DNA of 9,572 bases from Clostridia bacterium (GTDB lineage Bacteria; Bacillota; Clostridia; Oscillospirales; CAG-272), in contig JAFTUB010000179.1 of assembly GCA_017466495.1 (NCBI GenBank), positions 1 to 9,572 of the forward strand. The letters run 5' to 3'. Each line of letters starts with the position of its first letter. Position 1 is the stretch's first letter. The notes under the pieces are model-generated. The model was not told the DNA's origin. It saw nothing but the letters and a program-made list of their open reading frames with translations, and ran no database searches. This document shows, one piece after another, positions 1 to 6,929 of this stretch. The position numbers and the translations under genes are program-made.

Positions 1-84
1 GGCGGCGGTATTCAGCGCGCGCACCTCTGCCATCGCACGGACAGCTTCGGGGGGCATACACACAGGAATCCGAAAAGCAGACAT
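1..84 (-). CDS. N-terminal start of an unidentified gene, cut by the window edge
   Basis: A reading frame opens with ATG at 84-82 and stays open to base 1, giving 28 residues that begin MSAFRIPVCMPPEAVRAMAE. The start is supported by a GGAG ribosome binding site about 8 bases upstream and by a good sigma-A promoter at 128-156. The short peptide shows no recognisable domain, signal peptide or membrane segment, so I give no function. It lies downstream of the glycyl radical enzyme locus in the same direction. A terminator and then a separate promoter lie between them, so it is probably its own transcription unit. Confidence rests on the promoter and ribosome binding site, since the coding part is too short to judge. 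Confidence 0.6.
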   Translation of the reverse strand, partial: MSAFRIPVCMPPEAVRAMAEVRALNTAA

Positions 85-127
85 CACAAGGCTCCAATCA
101 AGAATTTTCCCACAAGGGGTTCTTTTT

Positions 128-156
128 ATTATATCAAAAAACGCGTAAAATAGCAA
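128..156 (-). promoter_or_regulatory. sigma-A promoter for the gene at the left edge
   Basis: Read on the minus strand, a TTGCTA -35 box (156-151) is followed by a 17-base spacer and a perfect TATAAT -10 box (133-128). Transcription would start near 121, leaving a leader of roughly 37 bases before the ATG at 84, with the GGAG ribosome binding site inside it. Confidence 0.65.
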
Positions 157-261
157 GGCTTTGGGGGGATTTTTTCACAAAAAGCCCCTTCGCCCCAAGC
201 ACACCTCTCGTCGGCTCGATTTCTCTCCGCGTGAACAGGATTATCCTTCTGAAAAATGATG

Positions 262-290
262 GGGGGAGCTTCTTTCCCGGAAGCTCCCCC
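262..290 (-). terminator. intrinsic terminator after the glycyl radical enzyme locus
   Basis: A 10-bp perfect inverted repeat (GGGGGAGCTT at 262-271 paired with AAGCTCCCCC at 281-290, 9-base loop) begins 11 bases after the stop codon of the glycyl radical enzyme. On the minus strand the stem is followed by CATCATTTTT, so the U-run is slightly displaced, but position and strength fit a terminator. The bases from here to about 157 hold no gene. Confidence 0.65.
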
Positions 291-301
291 AAAAAACAAA
301 A

Positions 302-1594
302 TCAGCACATAAATTCGGTGCGGCTGATCACATGGTTCTGATACGCCAGGTCAAGCTCAACAAAATAGCCGCTCCAGCCCCAAACACGGACGATGAGATT
401 GGAATGGCGTTCGGGATGCGCCTGTGCATCCAACAGCTGATCACGATTGACCGAGTTGAACCGCATCTGATGCCCACCCCGGGCAATAAACGCCTGCACC
501 GGCATAGCAACCTTCTTTTCTCCTTCTGCACTGCGGAACACCGTGTCATGGCGCTCCATGGTAAAGGGGCCGCCATTGATCATCCCGGTCAAATCAAATT
601 TGGTAAAAGAGATGATGGCTGAAAGCGGCCCGTTGAGACGGGCGGTCACGGAAGGAGAAAAATTGGCACCGTAGGGCTGTCCCGCAGGTCTTCCGTCGGC
701 GGTTGCGCCCACGCAGCGAGCTGAGCTCACATATTCCAGCGCACTTCCCGTCCCCGGGCGGATGATACCGCCGCGATTGTTTTGCACACCGTCCAGCAAC
801 CGGATAAATTCCTCCATCAGCAAAGCAGCTTTGGCATCAACCGAGTCCTCGTTGTTTCCCATTTTGGGGTAAGCCATCAGCTGTCTCCGCAGATCTTCAT
901 ACCCTGCAAAATCAGCCTCCAGTGCCGCCAACAATTCTTCCGGCGAAACGATCTTATCCCAAAACACCGCCCGCTCTACCGCTTCCAGGGAATCTGCCGC
1001 GGTGGCGATGCCAACCCCATGAAACCCGTAGTTGTTATATTGGGCGCCACCGTCACCGTAGGTTCTTCCCACCTCGATGCAAGGGCGCAGGAAAAGCGAG
1101 AGGAAGGGATCGCGCGGCGGAGAATACCGATTTGCCGATTCAATCAAATCTGCTGACTCATTGCGCATCTCCTCTTTCACAAAGACCATAAGCTCGTCGA
1201 AATTTTCCGATGCAGTCAGGCCGCGTTTCAGGGCCGCGTTAACCGTCTTGGGATAGTTAAATGCCTCAAGATTGGGCACCTCTGCGCCATATGCGGGAAT
1301 GATGGGCTCCCAGCTTGCCGCCACGGAATAATTTTCCGCATCTTCCGGCGCATAACCCAGTCGCACAAGCCCGGGGATGATCACATCATCGTTGAGATAC
1401 TGCGGGAAGCCCAGCCCCTGCTTGGTCAGGCGGGTTCCGCGGGCGCAGACCGAAAGCGGCGTCTTCTTGGACACCCGAAGATTGATTTTCGGATCAATGA
1501 GTTTGAGCTCCTCGGATGCCGTCAGACATATCTCGGTCAAATCGTTATATGCAGAGTTTTCATCCCGATCGTAGCCGCCCGGGAAGCTGTTCTG
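302..1594 (-). pseudogene. C-terminal fragment of a glycyl radical enzyme (pyruvate formate-lyase-like), catalytic Cys replaced by Ser
   Basis: This is the C-terminal half of a PFL-like glycyl radical enzyme (GRE). These anaerobic enzymes use a glycyl radical and a thiyl cysteine to cleave C-C, C-O, C-N or C-S bonds. The frame is open from 1594 to the stop at 302-304, but the only nearby start is a poor TTG at 1540, and GRE-like sequence (GGYDRDENSAYNDL) lies upstream of it. Typical blocks are present: NDDVIIPGL, DPFLSLFLRPCIE, GGAQYNNYGFHGVGIA, and the radical loop RVWGWSGYF with the radical glycine at 377-379. Where dehydratase-type GREs read GC(V/I)EP, this one reads ASWEP: serine (AGC, 1313-1315) replaces the thiyl cysteine, while the following Glu is kept. 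About 425 residues remain of a family length near 800. The N-terminal piece lies just upstream in another frame. The substrate cannot be inferred. Confidence 0.85.
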
Positions 1595-1912
1595 TCACGC
1601 GGCGGCGAAGCCCATTCAGGCCTTCCGCCAAAAAACGCACATAGTCAGGCGTAATATTGCTGAATCCGCTCGGCTTCAGCGTGGAATTTCTGGCGATACT
1701 GCTTCTGTACCGGTTGAAACCAAACAAATCGTCCTCATGGATAATCGGTTTTTCATTGTCCAGCATATACACGAACCGATGCACCCACTTTTGCTGCTGT
1801 GTCATTCCATCGGTTTGAGCACAAAGATCCTCACTCTCCGGCAAAATCAGCCGTTCCCTGCGATATTCCTTTTTACGGATCGCATCCAATCTTCGTTTCA
1901 GTTTTCTGTCAT
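1560..1912 (-). pseudogene. N-terminal fragment of the same glycyl radical enzyme, frameshifted at both ends
   Basis: This frame encodes the first ~110 residues of a GRE: basic KLKRRLDAIRKKEYRRERL, then WVHRFVYMLDNEKPIIHEDDLFGFNRYRSS and PDYVRFLAEGLNGLRRRV, matching the usual N-terminal order. It ends at a TGA (1560-1562) a few codons after homology stops. The natural start is ATGATG at 1915-1910 behind GAGGAAA (1922-1916), 28-31 bases after the activase stop. That ATG reads into TGA after four or five codons. One extra A in the AAAA run at 1905-1902 would join it to this frame as M-M-T-E-K-L-K-R-R-L, so a one-base deletion is likely. Otherwise the frame could start only at a TTG (1889) or CTG without a fitting ribosome binding site. 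The middle of the enzyme is missing between here and the C-terminal fragment. Confidence 0.8.
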
Positions 1913-1943
1913 CATTTTCCTCGTTTCCCGTGATAGGCTGCCG

Positions 1944-2519
1944 CTAAATCCGGTCAGCACGGATGCCAAAGGATGAAAAAATCAATTCCACCCGCTCGGG
2001 CGGGATTTCTTTGCCGGGGATAAATGCATATTGCCGAAGCAAAGATGCATACTTGCTTCCCTGCAGAGAATTATACGGCAAAACCTCTGCCGCGGTCACA
2101 CCGCAATCCCGCATAAAGGCAGCAAGGGCAGTAAGATTTTCCTCAGTATCGGTGATTCCCGGAATCAGCGGCACGCGGGTAATAAAGGCCTTTCCGCTCC
2201 TCACCAGCGTTCGGTAGTTGTGCAAAATAAGCGTGTTGTCCACACCGCAGACGGCTTTGTGCGCCCCGGCGTCATACAGCTTCAAATCATACAGAACAAA
2301 ATCACACACCGCCAACACCCGCTCAAACATCTCCGGCGCACAGTATCCCGTACAGCCGTTGCGGGCACGCAGATATTCCACAGCAAATCTTTGCCCCTCG
2401 GGATTATGGCACCAGGGACAGCGCAGGGGACAGCCTTTGAGAAACACCGTCATGCGGATCCCCGGCCCGTCAAAGGTGGAAAATTCTTCAATGGAGAAAA
2501 CCCTTCCCGGCTTTGTCAT
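1944..2519 (-). CDS. Glycyl radical enzyme activase (radical SAM), internally deleted
   Basis: GRE activases reductively cleave S-adenosylmethionine to place the glycyl radical on the partner enzyme. The start at 2519 is set by GGGAGG 7 bases upstream; in-frame codons further up precede this site. The first 43 residues are a standard activase start: FSIEEFSTFDGPGIR, then the radical-SAM CX3CX2C cluster at C30, C34, C37 (KGCPLRCPWCHNPEG). At residues 53-60 (RNGCTGYC) the sequence jumps from what looks like the first cysteine of the ferredoxin-like insert (NGCTGC) to the later TTGYCAPEMFERVL block. The 2x4Fe-4S insert and the SGGEP SAM-binding motif are absent. The rest (FVLYDLKLYD, RVPLIPGITDTEEN, EVLPYN) is normal. 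At 191 residues, against about 300 for insert-bearing relatives, roughly 110-120 are missing, in frame. It is probably non-functional. It is first in the operon with the broken GRE. Confidence 0.82.
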   Translation of the reverse strand: MTKPGRVFSIEEFSTFDGPGIRMTVFLKGCPLRCPWCHNPEGQRFAVEYLRARNGCTGYCAPEMFERVLAVCDFVLYDLKLYDAGAHKAVCGVDNTLILHNYRTLVRSGKAFITRVPLIPGITDTEENLTALAAFMRDCGVTAAEVLPYNSLQGSKYASLLRQYAFIPGKEIPPERVELIFSSFGIRADRI

Positions 2520-2568
2520 CCCACGGCCTCCCTTCCTCGACAATCTGCACCTGTTTGCGTTTGATTTC

Positions 2569-2596
2569 ATTATACACCACTCCCCCGGCTTCGCAA
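2569..2596 (-). promoter_or_regulatory. sigma-A promoter of the activase-GRE operon
   Basis: On the minus strand, TTGCGA (2596-2591), a 16-base spacer and a perfect TATAAT (2574-2569) precede the activase. Transcription would start near 2562, about 40 bases before the ATG at 2519. The promoter, ribosome binding site and downstream terminator look intact although the coding regions are damaged. The stretch from 2597 to 2705 is AT-rich and shows nothing else I can support. Confidence 0.6.
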
Positions 2597-2705
2597 GATG
2601 AATTCCGCAAAACAAAAGCCAAAATCAAAAAAATTCCATGGGAAAATCCAAATGCCGATTGCCTTCCCCACACACAGAGAGGCATCTTCTTTCCAAATTC
2701 CAACA

Positions 2706-2747
2706 AAAAACATACGCCGCGGCGCAATCGCCGCGGCGTATGTTTTT
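2706..2747 (-). terminator. strong intrinsic terminator ending the transporter operon
   Basis: A 19-bp perfect stem (2706-2724 paired with 2729-2747) with a four-base loop sits immediately after the stop codon of the cytidylate-kinase-like gene. The GC-rich core CGCCGCGGCG is flanked by A/T arms, so the minus-strand transcript ends in a run of six U. The same structure has a five-T tract on the plus strand and could act in both directions. Confidence 0.92.
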
Positions 2748-2748
2748 G

Positions 2749-3366
2749 TCAGCTCAACCGGACCTTGAGGTGTGCAATCACCGCCTCGGTGGTGCGGTCG
2801 AAGCCCAGGGCAGCGCTGTTGATGCACAGATCATAGTTCCGTGCATCGTTCCAGTCCTTGCCCGTATAGTAGCGATAATACTGCGCCCGCGCCCGGTCGA
2901 TCTTCTCGATCTCCCGGATCGCATCCTTGCGGCAGAGGCCGTAGTGGGTCTCCACCTCATGGATGCGAAAGTCCATGGGGGCGTGCACAAATACCCGCAG
3001 AAGCCGGGGCTGGCCCTGGAGCACATGGTCGGCACAGCGGCCGACGATAATACAGCTTTCCTGCTCGGCCAGCTCACGGATAATCTTGGCCTGAATGTTG
3101 AACAGGTTGTCGTTGGAGGTAAATTCATCGCTGCCGGGAGGGATCACGGAACGCCCGTACTCGCGGCCGTACCGCTTGAACAGGCTCACCCGCCCGGTTT
3201 CATCGGCCTGGCCGAAAAGCTTCACGTTAATACCGCTGTCCTCACTGGCCAGACGGATCAAATCCCGGTCATAATAGGGAATGGAGAGCCGGTCTGCCAG
3301 CAGCTTACCGACGGTCTTGCCGCCGCTTCCGAAGCTGCGGTTAATGGTAATCACATACTGGGACAT
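2749..3366 (-). CDS. Cytidylate-kinase-like family protein (AAA_26 P-loop)
   Basis: A 205-residue P-loop NTPase of the cytidylate-kinase-like family, common in Clostridia and usually of unknown substrate. The N-terminus YVITINRSFGSGGKTVGKLLA (4-24) contains the phosphate-binding loop GSGGKT (13-18). YYDRDLIRLA (31-40), NLFNIQAKIIRELAEQESCIIVGRCADHVL (88-116), RVFVHAP (124-130) and IDRARAQYYRYYTGKDW (156-172, a likely lid) are characteristic. The start has a perfect AGGAGG six bases upstream. It follows livF by 44 bases with no terminator between, so it is the last gene of the transporter operon. True cytidylate kinase (Cmk) is longer and differs in the NMP-binding region, so I would not call this cmk. 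A regulatory or nucleotide-kinase role is possible but unproven. Confidence 0.88.
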   Translation of the reverse strand: MSQYVITINRSFGSGGKTVGKLLADRLSIPYYDRDLIRLASEDSGINVKLFGQADETGRVSLFKRYGREYGRSVIPPGSDEFTSNDNLFNIQAKIIRELAEQESCIIVGRCADHVLQGQPRLLRVFVHAPMDFRIHEVETHYGLCRKDAIREIEKIDRARAQYYRYYTGKDWNDARNYDLCINSAALGFDRTTEAVIAHLKVRLS

Positions 3367-3410
3367 GGGAAACCTCCTTGTTATGGGTAAATGATTTTGG
3401 GGCCGCGGGC

Positions 3411-4121
3411 TTACTCGCCCAGGTATGCGCGTTTGACGCTGTCATTTTCCATCAGCTCACGGGCATTGCCCTCCAGAGCGATGTTGCCGGTCTCCAGCAC
3501 ATAGGCACGGTCGGCGATCTCCAGCGCCTTCTTTGCGTTCTGCTCTACCAGCAGCACCGTGGTGCCGGTCTTGCGGATCTCCTCAATAATCGCAAAAATC
3601 TGGGAAACATACAGGGGGGACAGGCCCATGGAGGGCTCGTCCATGAGAATGATCTTGGGGCGGGACATGAGGGCCCGGCCCATGGCCAGCATCTGCTGCT
3701 CGCCGCCGGAGAGCGTTCCCGCGATCTGTCCCCGACGCTCCTTGAGGCGGGGGAAGCGCTCGTACACCATTTCCAAAGTCTCTTCGATCTCCCGCTTGTC
3801 GCGGCGGGTGTAAGCCCCCAGCTTCAGATTAGCCAGTACCGACAGCTCGGCAAAGATGCGCCGTCCCTCGGGAACATGGGCCATACCCATTTCCACAATC
3901 TTGTGAGGGGGCGTTTTCAGCAGGTCCTTGCCTTCAAACAGGATCTCTCCCTGTTTGGCCGGAACAAGTCCCGTAACGGTATGGAGTGTGGTGGTCTTGC
4001 CGGCGCCGTTGGCACCGATGAGAGCGATAACCTCCCCCGCCTCTACCGAGAAGGAGATACCCTTGATGGCCTCGATCACGCCGTAGAACACATGAAGGTC
4101 CTTGACTTCAAGCATTGCCAT
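3411..4121 (-). CDS. livF: Branched-chain amino acid-type ABC transporter ATP-binding protein LivF
   Basis: One of the two ATPases that power the Liv-type importer from the cytoplasmic face. The 236 residues fit LivF length. Visible motifs are Walker A GANGAGKTT (36-44), the LivF-typical HVPEGRRIF after it (82-90), the ABC signature LSGGEQQ (137-143), Walker B IILMDEP (157-163) and LLVEQN (190-195), where LivF proteins carry Gln at the usual H-loop position. The start ATG at 4121 has AAGGAGG eight bases upstream; this ribosome binding site overlaps the stop codon of livG, suggesting coupled translation. The C-terminus AYLGE is shared with LivG. Cargo is set by the binding protein, so branched-chain amino acids are the family default, not proven. 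Confidence 0.95.
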   Translation of the reverse strand: MAMLEVKDLHVFYGVIEAIKGISFSVEAGEVIALIGANGAGKTTTLHTVTGLVPAKQGEILFEGKDLLKTPPHKIVEMGMAHVPEGRRIFAELSVLANLKLGAYTRRDKREIEETLEMVYERFPRLKERRGQIAGTLSGGEQQMLAMGRALMSRPKIILMDEPSMGLSPLYVSQIFAIIEEIRKTGTTVLLVEQNAKKALEIADRAYVLETGNIALEGNARELMENDSVKRAYLGE

Positions 4122-4134
4122 ATCCTGTTCCTCC

Positions 4135-4893
4135 TTACTCGCCGAGGTATGCCCGGACGACCTTCGGGTCGCTGAGCACCGCCGAGGTCTCGCCCTGGGC
4201 CAGGGTTGTGCCGAAATTCAGCACCGTCACCTGCTCGCAGATACCCGACACCAGCTTCATATCGTGCTCAATGAGCAGAATGGTCATGTCAAATTCATCC
4301 CGCACGAAGCGGATGGTTTCCATCAGCTCAGCGGTTTCGTTGGGGTTCATCCCTGCTGCCGGCTCGTCCAGAAGCAGAAGCTTCGGAGAGGTGGCAAGCG
4401 CCCGGGCAATCTCCAGCTTGCGCTGTTTGCCGTAGGGCAGATTGGAAGCGAGATATTCCCGCTCACCGTCCAGGTCGAAGACCCGGAGAAGCTCTCTTGC
4501 CCGTTTCTCCAGGGCCGCTTCCTCCGCGGCATAGCGAGGCAGCATCAGCAGCCCCTCAAAGAGGGAATAACGGGCGGCGTTGTGCAGCCCCACCTTCACA
4601 TTGTCGATCACCGACATATCCTTGAACAGACGGATGTTCTGAAAGGTACGGGCAATGCCGCTGCGGTTGATCTCAAGGGGACTTTTCCCCGCCAGGGACT
4701 GCCCCTCCAGGAAGAATCCGCCGGAAGTGGGAGCATAGACACCGGTGAGCAGGTTGAACACCGTGGTCTTCCCTGCACCGTTGGGGCCGATCAGCCCATA
4801 GAGCTGGCCCTTGTTCACCGTAAGGTTGAATTCATCCACCGCGCGGAGACCGCCGAAGGAGATCCCGAGATTTTTGGTTTCCAGCATCACCAT
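4135..4893 (-). CDS. livG: Branched-chain amino acid-type ABC transporter ATP-binding protein LivG
   Basis: The second ATPase of the importer, 252 residues, LivG-like because of the longer helical insert around 100-140. Motifs are Walker A GPNGAGKTT (36-44), Q-loop ARTFQNIRLF (Q85), the signature LPYGKQRKLEIARAL (152-166), Walker B LLLLDEPAAGMNP (172-184) and an H-loop IEHDMKLV (H210). The signature begins LPYGKQ where LSYGQQ is more usual in LivG; this is probably a tolerated variant. The start ATG at 4893 lies one base after the livM stop, with GGGGAG about eight bases before it, so translation is probably coupled. A second ATG two codons in is possible. Confidence 0.95.
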   Translation of the reverse strand: MVMLETKNLGISFGGLRAVDEFNLTVNKGQLYGLIGPNGAGKTTVFNLLTGVYAPTSGGFFLEGQSLAGKSPLEINRSGIARTFQNIRLFKDMSVIDNVKVGLHNAARYSLFEGLLMLPRYAAEEAALEKRARELLRVFDLDGEREYLASNLPYGKQRKLEIARALATSPKLLLLDEPAAGMNPNETAELMETIRFVRDEFDMTILLIEHDMKLVSGICEQVTVLNFGTTLAQGETSAVLSDPKVVRAYLGE

Positions 4894-4894
4894 A

Positions 4895-5893
4895 TCAAGC
4901 TCTCCCCTTTCTCAGCGATTTGAATTTTGCACCCAACTTCTCGCCCACGCGGCGCTTGAAGGACACAAAGCGCGGGTTGGCGTTGAGCATCATCATGGCG
5001 ATCAGCGCCACTGCGTAAATCAGCAAACGGTACTGCGCCGCATCCAGCAGGATCTTGGGCAGTGCCACCAAAATGATGGTTGCGATAATGGATCCGCCGA
5101 TGTTGCCCATTCCGCCCAGCACCACCATAACCAGAACCTCAATGGAAACATTGTAGTCGAAGTCGGCGGGGTTGACGGCAGCGGTATTGGCCGCATACAG
5201 CACGCCGGCGATCCCCGCAAAGAGGGCGGCGATGGCGAAGGTCACAATGCGGCAGCGGCTGACATTGATGCCCACCGAGGCAGCGGCAATGGCGTTATCG
5301 CGCACCGCCATGATGGCACGGCCGTGGCGGGAGCGGATGAGATTGACGATGAAGAAAATGCAGAGGATCATCACCAGATAAGACCAGCTGAAGGCCTTGA
5401 TATACTTGGCAGGGAAAGCGCCCGCGGCGATGGTGGGGATATCGGTCAGGCCGGCAGAACCGCCTGTTCCGGGGATGATCTTCACAATGGAGCGGACAAA
5501 CTCACCGAAGGCCAGGGTAACGATGGCCAGGTAGTCACCTCTGAGTTTGCGCACCAGGTAAAGGAAAGCGGCACCCACACCGAAGGCCACAACAGCTGCG
5601 GCGACAATCGCCACGATCATCCGCAGGCCGAAGGGAATGGCCGTCATATAGCGCAGAATCATACCGCCCACATAGGCGCCGATGGCATAGAATGCGGCGT
5701 GGCCCAGGGAAAGATCCCCCAAAAAGCCTACCACCAGATTCAGGGAAACGGCCATGATGATATAGGTGCAGATGGTGGGCAGCATCTGCTGATAGCTGCG
5801 GGGGAGCACCTTGGTGACCATCAGCAGAAGGATCACGCCGAAGAGGGCAATTGCCCACACCAGCGGGAGGAGACGTTGCAGTCGTGTTTTCAC
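4895..5893 (-). CDS. livM: Branched-chain amino acid-type ABC transporter permease LivM
   Basis: An integral membrane permease of the importer (BPD_transp_2 family), 332 residues and hydrophobic through most of its length. LivM hallmarks are SLNLVVGFLGDLSLGHAAFYAIGAY (50-74), GDYLAIVTLAFGE (119-131), GLTDIP (148-153), the cytoplasmic ATPase-contact loop SRHGRAIMAVRDNAIAAASVGIN (188-210) and MVVLGGMGNIGGSIIA (256-271). The start is GTG at 5893, chosen because AAGGAGG lies six bases upstream and overlaps the livH stop codon at 5905-5907. It ends in a basic tail (SFKRRVGEKLGAKFKSLRKGRA), expected to be cytoplasmic. It should pair with LivH to form the channel, with LivG and LivF bound underneath. 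Confidence 0.95.
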   Translation of the reverse strand: MKTRLQRLLPLVWAIALFGVILLLMVTKVLPRSYQQMLPTICTYIIMAVSLNLVVGFLGDLSLGHAAFYAIGAYVGGMILRYMTAIPFGLRMIVAIVAAAVVAFGVGAAFLYLVRKLRGDYLAIVTLAFGEFVRSIVKIIPGTGGSAGLTDIPTIAAGAFPAKYIKAFSWSYLVMILCIFFIVNLIRSRHGRAIMAVRDNAIAAASVGINVSRCRIVTFAIAALFAGIAGVLYAANTAAVNPADFDYNVSIEVLVMVVLGGMGNIGGSIIATIILVALPKILLDAAQYRLLIYAVALIAMMMLNANPRFVSFKRRVGEKLGAKFKSLRKGRA

Positions 5894-5904
5894 GGTATAC
5901 CTCC

Positions 5905-6801
5905 TTAAACCTTCTCAATCTGCTTCCGGCCCAGCAGACCGGAGGGCTTGAGAACCAGCATAATGATCAGCACCAGATAAGCGAAGCCGTCGGATGCGTT
6001 GGACAGGGCGTCGGGCAGGAAGACGTTCATCATGGCCTCAATGATGCCGATGAGCACACCGCCGATCATGGCGCCGGGAATGGAGCCAATTCCGCCGAAC
6101 ACGGCGGCGGCAAAGGCCTTGATGCCGAAGACCGAGCCGGTATAGGGGCCAACCCAGGGCATTTTGGCGGCATAGAGCAGCGCCCCCACGCCTGCCAGGG
6201 CAGAGCCGATGACGAAGGTCAGCGAGATGGTGGCATTGACATTGATGCCCATGAGCTGTGCCGCGCCCTTATCCTCGGAAACGGCCAGCATGGCAGAGCC
6301 CAGCTTGGTCTTGCTGATGAAAAGAGCAAGCAGGATCATGATCAGCACCGTGACAGCAAGGATCAGGAGAGAGAGCAGCTCGATCTGCACGCTGCCGATG
6401 TAGATGCTGCCCAGGCTGAAATAGGTGGGCACCTTCTGCTGACGGGAACCGAACACCAGAAGGGCGATGTTCTGCAGCAGATAACTGACACCGATGGCGG
6501 TGATCAGCACCGAAAGAGGGGACGCCGTGCGCAGGGGCTTATAGGCAAGCTTCTCGATGGTAAAGCCGAGAAGCGCACAGAACGCGATCATAATGAGTGC
6601 CGACAACGCAAGCATCAAGGGGGAGGTACCCATGGCACCCAAGGTCACAAACAGGGTGTAGATACCGATCATAATGACATCGCCGTGGGCAAAATTCAGC
6701 ATTTTGGCAATGCCGTACACCATGGAATAGCCTAGCGCCACCAGGGCATAAAGGCTGCCCAGGCTCAAGCCGTCAATCAAGGTGGAGATAAAAGTTTGCA
6801 T
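5905..6801 (-). CDS. livH: Branched-chain amino acid-type ABC transporter permease LivH
   Basis: The partner permease, 298 residues, with the family's usual opening LIDGLSLGSLYALVALGYSMVYGIAKMLNFAHGD (8-41) and about eight hydrophobic segments. The ATPase-contact loop SKTKLGSAMLAVSEDKGAAQLMGIN (163-187) and AFAAAVFGGIGSIPGAMIGG (229-248) are also diagnostic. The ATG at 6801 is the first residue of the conserved region, but no strong ribosome binding site sits at the normal distance; AAGG lies about 14 bases upstream. Its translation may therefore be weaker than that of its neighbours. It follows the binding-protein gene by 128 bases that contain a stem-loop, and precedes livM by 11 bases. Confidence 0.95.
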   Translation of the reverse strand: MQTFISTLIDGLSLGSLYALVALGYSMVYGIAKMLNFAHGDVIMIGIYTLFVTLGAMGTSPLMLALSALIMIAFCALLGFTIEKLAYKPLRTASPLSVLITAIGVSYLLQNIALLVFGSRQQKVPTYFSLGSIYIGSVQIELLSLLILAVTVLIMILLALFISKTKLGSAMLAVSEDKGAAQLMGINVNATISLTFVIGSALAGVGALLYAAKMPWVGPYTGSVFGIKAFAAAVFGGIGSIPGAMIGGVLIGIIEAMMNVFLPDALSNASDGFAYLVLIIMLVLKPSGLLGRKQIEKV

Positions 6802-6860
6802 AATCTGTTTTACCAGCCTTATTGAAAATTCGCACCGTTCACTTTGGAGAGAAAGTCAAA

Positions 6861-6891
6861 GAGGGGAGGGCCAATTTCTTGACCTCCCCTC
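6861..6891 (-). terminator. stem-loop between the binding-protein gene and livH, likely attenuator or mRNA stabiliser
   Basis: A 9-bp perfect inverted repeat (GAGGGGAGG at 6861-6869 with CCTCCCCTC at 6883-6891) has a 13-base loop. On the minus-strand RNA it is followed by UUUGACUUU, a poor U-run. It sits 39 bases after the binding-protein stop codon and before livH. Such hairpins in periplasmic-binding-protein operons commonly stop part of the transcripts or protect the upstream message, giving more binding protein than permease. I infer partial rather than complete termination because livH has no clear promoter of its own. Confidence 0.65.
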
Positions 6892-6929
6892 GCTTGTCTG
6901 AATGACGAATGACGAAACCGCGACGGGAA

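Noticed and set aside
160..187. Hairpin-like GGGG-TTTTT / AAAAA-CCCC pairing on the minus strand between the GRE terminator and the next promoter
   Set aside because: The stem needs mismatched or bulged bases and is mostly A-T pairs; the 262-290 stem is a better terminator.
302..1912. A natural two-subunit glycyl radical enzyme
   Set aside because: The two pieces do not add up to a whole enzyme: about 250 middle residues are absent, the C-terminal piece has no good start, and the active-site cysteine is lost.
4811..6735. Long plus-strand open frames opposite livG, livM and livH
   Set aside because: They lie fully antisense to genes with clear family motifs, are rich in His, Gly, Gln and Asp as expected from reverse-reading such codons, and lack ribosome binding sites.
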